Positions 60,910-64,000 of a stretch of DNA of 64,000 nucleotides are shown piece after piece. Numbering within the stretch: position 1 is the first letter of the stretch; the number at the start of each line of letters is the position of its first letter. The position numbers were made by a program, and so were the translations under genes. Source of the stretch: Membranipora membranacea (Eukaryota; Bryozoa; Gymnolaemata; Cheilostomatida; Membraniporidae); assembly GCA_914767715.1 (NCBI GenBank), contig OU612075.1:23002001-23066000 (forward strand), in the 5' to 3' direction. The notes beneath the pieces were generated by a model, which had not been told where the DNA came from, did not search any database, and saw nothing but the letters and a program-made list of their open reading frames with translations.

Positions 60910-63900
60910 ACTGTATAAAACAAATCACCAGTCATGTCATTGTGTAACAGTCATGTCATAGTTATCGGCCCAACTCAATCCCAGCTGTGTCTGGTTAGTT
61001 ATCAGACAAGAGATCATGCATAGCTATGTATTACTAATTTACAGTATCACTTTGTCGTATGCTGAGCTTCTGCTTGTTTGTGAGTTTTTTGTTGGCCATT
61101 TTTTATTCAGATTGCGAGGCTTTTTAGCCTTTTGTGGTTGTAGGATAGTTCTGATATCAAAAGGATTCTCTAAAGCTAAGCAGACACTTCACGTTAGTGC
61201 CTCACGTAGCATCAGATTGTGTTTATAGGTTGGCAGTATTTGTTTAGCTGGTCATTAACATCATTAAAACACAAAATAAAAAGCTTTTTGTGTGGTTTTC
61301 TTGACATTCAAACACTATTGGGTCTCAGTAGTTGAGTTTTGATCAGCTCCTATCTATTAATAAGGAAGTCATTATTAGAGATGAATCTGGTCGTTTTGTT
61401 ATGAGGCATAGTTTGGCAGACAAACCTAACATCTCTGACTTCAAGTGAGATCATATGCGCGGTGTGTTAATTTGTCATTGATTGCTGCTCATGAATCTCT
61501 GAGATGAAAGCATTAGTATTTTTGTTTTCTCCAGTTAATCATTGCTGTTCTCTGATTCACTGTGGTAAGATTTTTGATACGCTGCCAGCTTTGCGCTGTA
61601 ATCAGCTCAGATCATCTAATCTAACTCTCTGTCTGATGGGTGAGTAGCGCTGCTGCCGCTACAGAAGGCCGCTGCTGCCACATGACATTTCACTTCTCTA
61701 ATTCTGACTCATACTTGATTCAAAATCATATAATTGATTTCTCATTGAATCAAGTTGTAAGATGGCAAAAGCCTACTCAATAGAGAGCCATTATGAGATT
61801 GGGTGCTCCCTGTTGTCCATATTTGGTCATCTCTACATATAGCCAATGATATAGCTGGGTGTTGGTACATGTCGTACCTTCACCTGGTTTTGTAGGAAGT
61901 CCTCAGATCAAGGAGTATAGACGTCTGAGTGATGATTATTTATTTCCTGCTTATGATGATGTTTTGATAGTCTGCCAAAATAACATTTGTTGGTTATTAT
62001 AACAATGTTGTTATAGATAATTTTCTAAAGGGAAAGTTTGCGAGTCAATATCCCAAACATGTTGCCCGTAACAGTTTTCTCTGTTTTCAAATTACTCGTA
62101 ACACTGCTAATTTTATGGTACTCCTCATTTAGGGTCGAAGATCATCAAACCATTAAATTACTCACCAGGCCACTTCCCTCTCATACATGTATTCATACGA
62201 AGACATGCCACTGGAGGACATTGGATAACCTTTCAATCTTATTTTAAATTCTAATCGATAAAAATAACTTTCTCTAATTCATGGCGGTCATGCACTGCTT
62301 TACTCAGAGGAACAGAGGATAGTCAAGGGCAGTCAATAGAATGAGGCAGAGATGAGTTGTTAGGAGTTTCTCCGCTGGGAAACAGAAGCTGACAGACAGG
62401 GGGCTACAAAAATAAGCTTGAGAGAAGAATAGGTTATAGAATTGTAGCGAGGCGTACACATTGATTATAGATGATTATAGTTATGAGCGTAGCCTGGTGT
62501 ATAGCCCGGGCCCGTAGGTAGCTCAGATTATAACTGATTGTGTTATGACATGTCCCTATGTTCTCCTATCTCTCTATTGATGCCCACAATCTCCCCCATC
62601 TGCCCACAGACTGTACTTTAGCTGCCTGATTCTCAGACCACATTAATGTAGATGATTTTTGTGAAATGTGGTCTGAGGACATAAATTCTCCCATTATCAG
62701 GTAATACTTGAGGTTTTCCACTATAGAGATTGGTTTATAAGACATCCTGTGAGGAAAAGTAATGTTCTACGTCTGAGTTTTAGCCTCTCCCAGCTAGACA
62801 TTTAAATTCGGGTCTACACTACAGTTCGGAGAGAGTAATATTGAGGATACTACAAGCCTTATTGATATGCTGGTAGGCGGGTAGGCATGTAGGCTTGTGA
62901 CTCCACTTTGACTCCGTTCATTCTTCAAGGAGTTGTTTACTCAGAAATTTTATTGTCAAGATGAACAAATAGGTTTGTTAGCCATCATTGTTCACCAGTA
63001 ATTGCAATGAGATATTTTTGTCAACAAAACCTGGGTTAAGTTATTCTTGGGGCCTTTGTATTGTGTTAGATTGACACCACTAATTTACTGCTCCTCATTG
63101 TAAAGGTTTCTCTGACTAATGTGTTGTGTGACATGCTATACTAAGTGTGAATAAGTTAAAATCTATTCTGGGTAAAAAGGCTGAGTAAGAAAACTATCTC
63201 AGTGATATATTGTAGATGGACTGCATTGCCCTCAGGGAGGCAGGCATTACTGAACTTTAGGACACATTTCCTTTATAACTAATCACCTTGTCGAGTTGAG
63301 CGATAGTTTAGCGATGGGCAAGCACATCATTTCTGGCGGAATTTGAAAGTTGAAGCAAAGATTCTCAGCGCGGGACAAAGGCGTAAAGATGTTTACAATT
63401 TGCGGACTTTATCTAACACAATCTGAGTCTTGTGTGTATTTATAATGAAGCTGTAACTTCTGGGCTGGCGGTGTCGATGTCGCTGTCGGTGTACTGAGAG
63501 AGTATTAAACAGAAAAAGTATTAAACAGATCAGAATCTCATCAGTGGTCAGACTATCCTCTCTTTGTCTTACTTCACATCTAACTTCACGTAATAAGACA
63601 TCAGCAGCAGCGCTCACAAAGAAAGCTGCTGCTGCCTCATCCCCGATCTGCTAATAATACAACGACACGCCTCAGCCGAGACATTTTATCATCTATTCTT
63701 TATGATCTAGTGTTCTCAGTATTGATTTTGCAAGTTTCCTATTAAAATAAATCCACAGGAAAGCCAATTTAGTTGCTTTATGATGTAACCTAATTTAAGT
63801 GAGTTCTGTTTCATCCTTCATTATTTTTAGCTCTCAGACTGACTATTTTCATTGCTAGATCTTGTAATTACAAAATAGGTTCACAAATTCCCTAGGATCT

Positions 63901-64000
63901 GAGTCTTTGCGGATCTCCACATGTATTACAAAGTTAATAAAGGAGCTGCCTGCGTCCCTAATGAGGCTGTTGTGACTGATTTTAATTTGGTAAACAAGTG
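60910..64000. other. 3' end of window, mostly without supported genes
   Basis: I see no strong gene. Apart from the candidate exon at 63,573-63,647 the region is AT-rich with short open frames only. It could be intron of the acidic-protein gene or of the unidentified minus-strand gene. Confidence 0.4.
63573..63647 (-). CDS. weak candidate internal exon, minus strand
   Basis: 75 nt, bordered by GCAG| and |GTAAGAC, open in one frame for 25 codons (IGDEAAAAFFVSAAADVL and on). Symmetric phase 0. May belong with the candidate terminal exon at 60,764-60,909. Unidentified; it may be chance. Confidence 0.25.

Overview
This is animal nuclear DNA. Genes are split into short exons with GT/AG introns of about 0.1-8 kb, the sequence is AT-rich, and tRNA-derived SINEs, non-LTR retrotransposons, DNA transposons, foldback elements and long minisatellites are common. 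The compact introns and repeat types suggest an invertebrate; I cannot name the lineage.

Layout: (1) 777-22,583, minus strand: an IGHMBP2 (SMUBP-2) helicase gene of 17 coding exons. The spliced length is divisible by three and gives 906 residues. Its introns hold a foldback MITE, two broken LINEs (about 5.4-13.3 kb and 14.6-18.1 kb), a 3.2-kb foldback transposon nested in the first LINE, and several minisatellites. (2) 22.6-30 kb: largely non-coding, with a SINE, hairpin elements and a diverged tandem duplication. (3) about 30,063-32,211, plus strand: a small four-pass membrane protein gene with its first exon unseen. (4) 33,025-46,664, minus strand: PRMT9, 16 coding exons, 912 residues, tail-to-tail with the membrane gene. 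(5) 46.7-50.8 kb: transposon debris, including a 416-bp hAT-type element with a perfect 8-bp target duplication, a degraded reverse transcriptase and SINE copies. (6) 50,821-53,065, plus strand: riboflavin kinase (RFK), 3 exons, 161 residues. (7) 53-64 kb: a first exon for an acidic EPAA-repeat protein (56,722-57,088), a 1.7-kb hAT element (58,792-60,526) with exact TSDs and a remnant transposase, and two weak candidate minus-strand exons.

The most unusual feature is how the tandem arrays relate to splice sites. In PRMT9 a 32-bp unit is repeated 100 times without net indels (34,691-37,890). Its first copy is the last 25 nt of a coding exon plus the first 7 nt of the intron, so about 99 decoy 5' splice sites follow the real one. 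A 91-bp unit x4 (43,428-43,791) in the same gene and a 35-bp duplication in IGHMBP2 (21,984-22,053) also copy a 5' splice site. Other arrays lie within about 10-90 nt of exon edges. The genes share no obvious pathway: an RNA/DNA helicase, a protein arginine methyltransferase and a flavin-biosynthesis enzyme.
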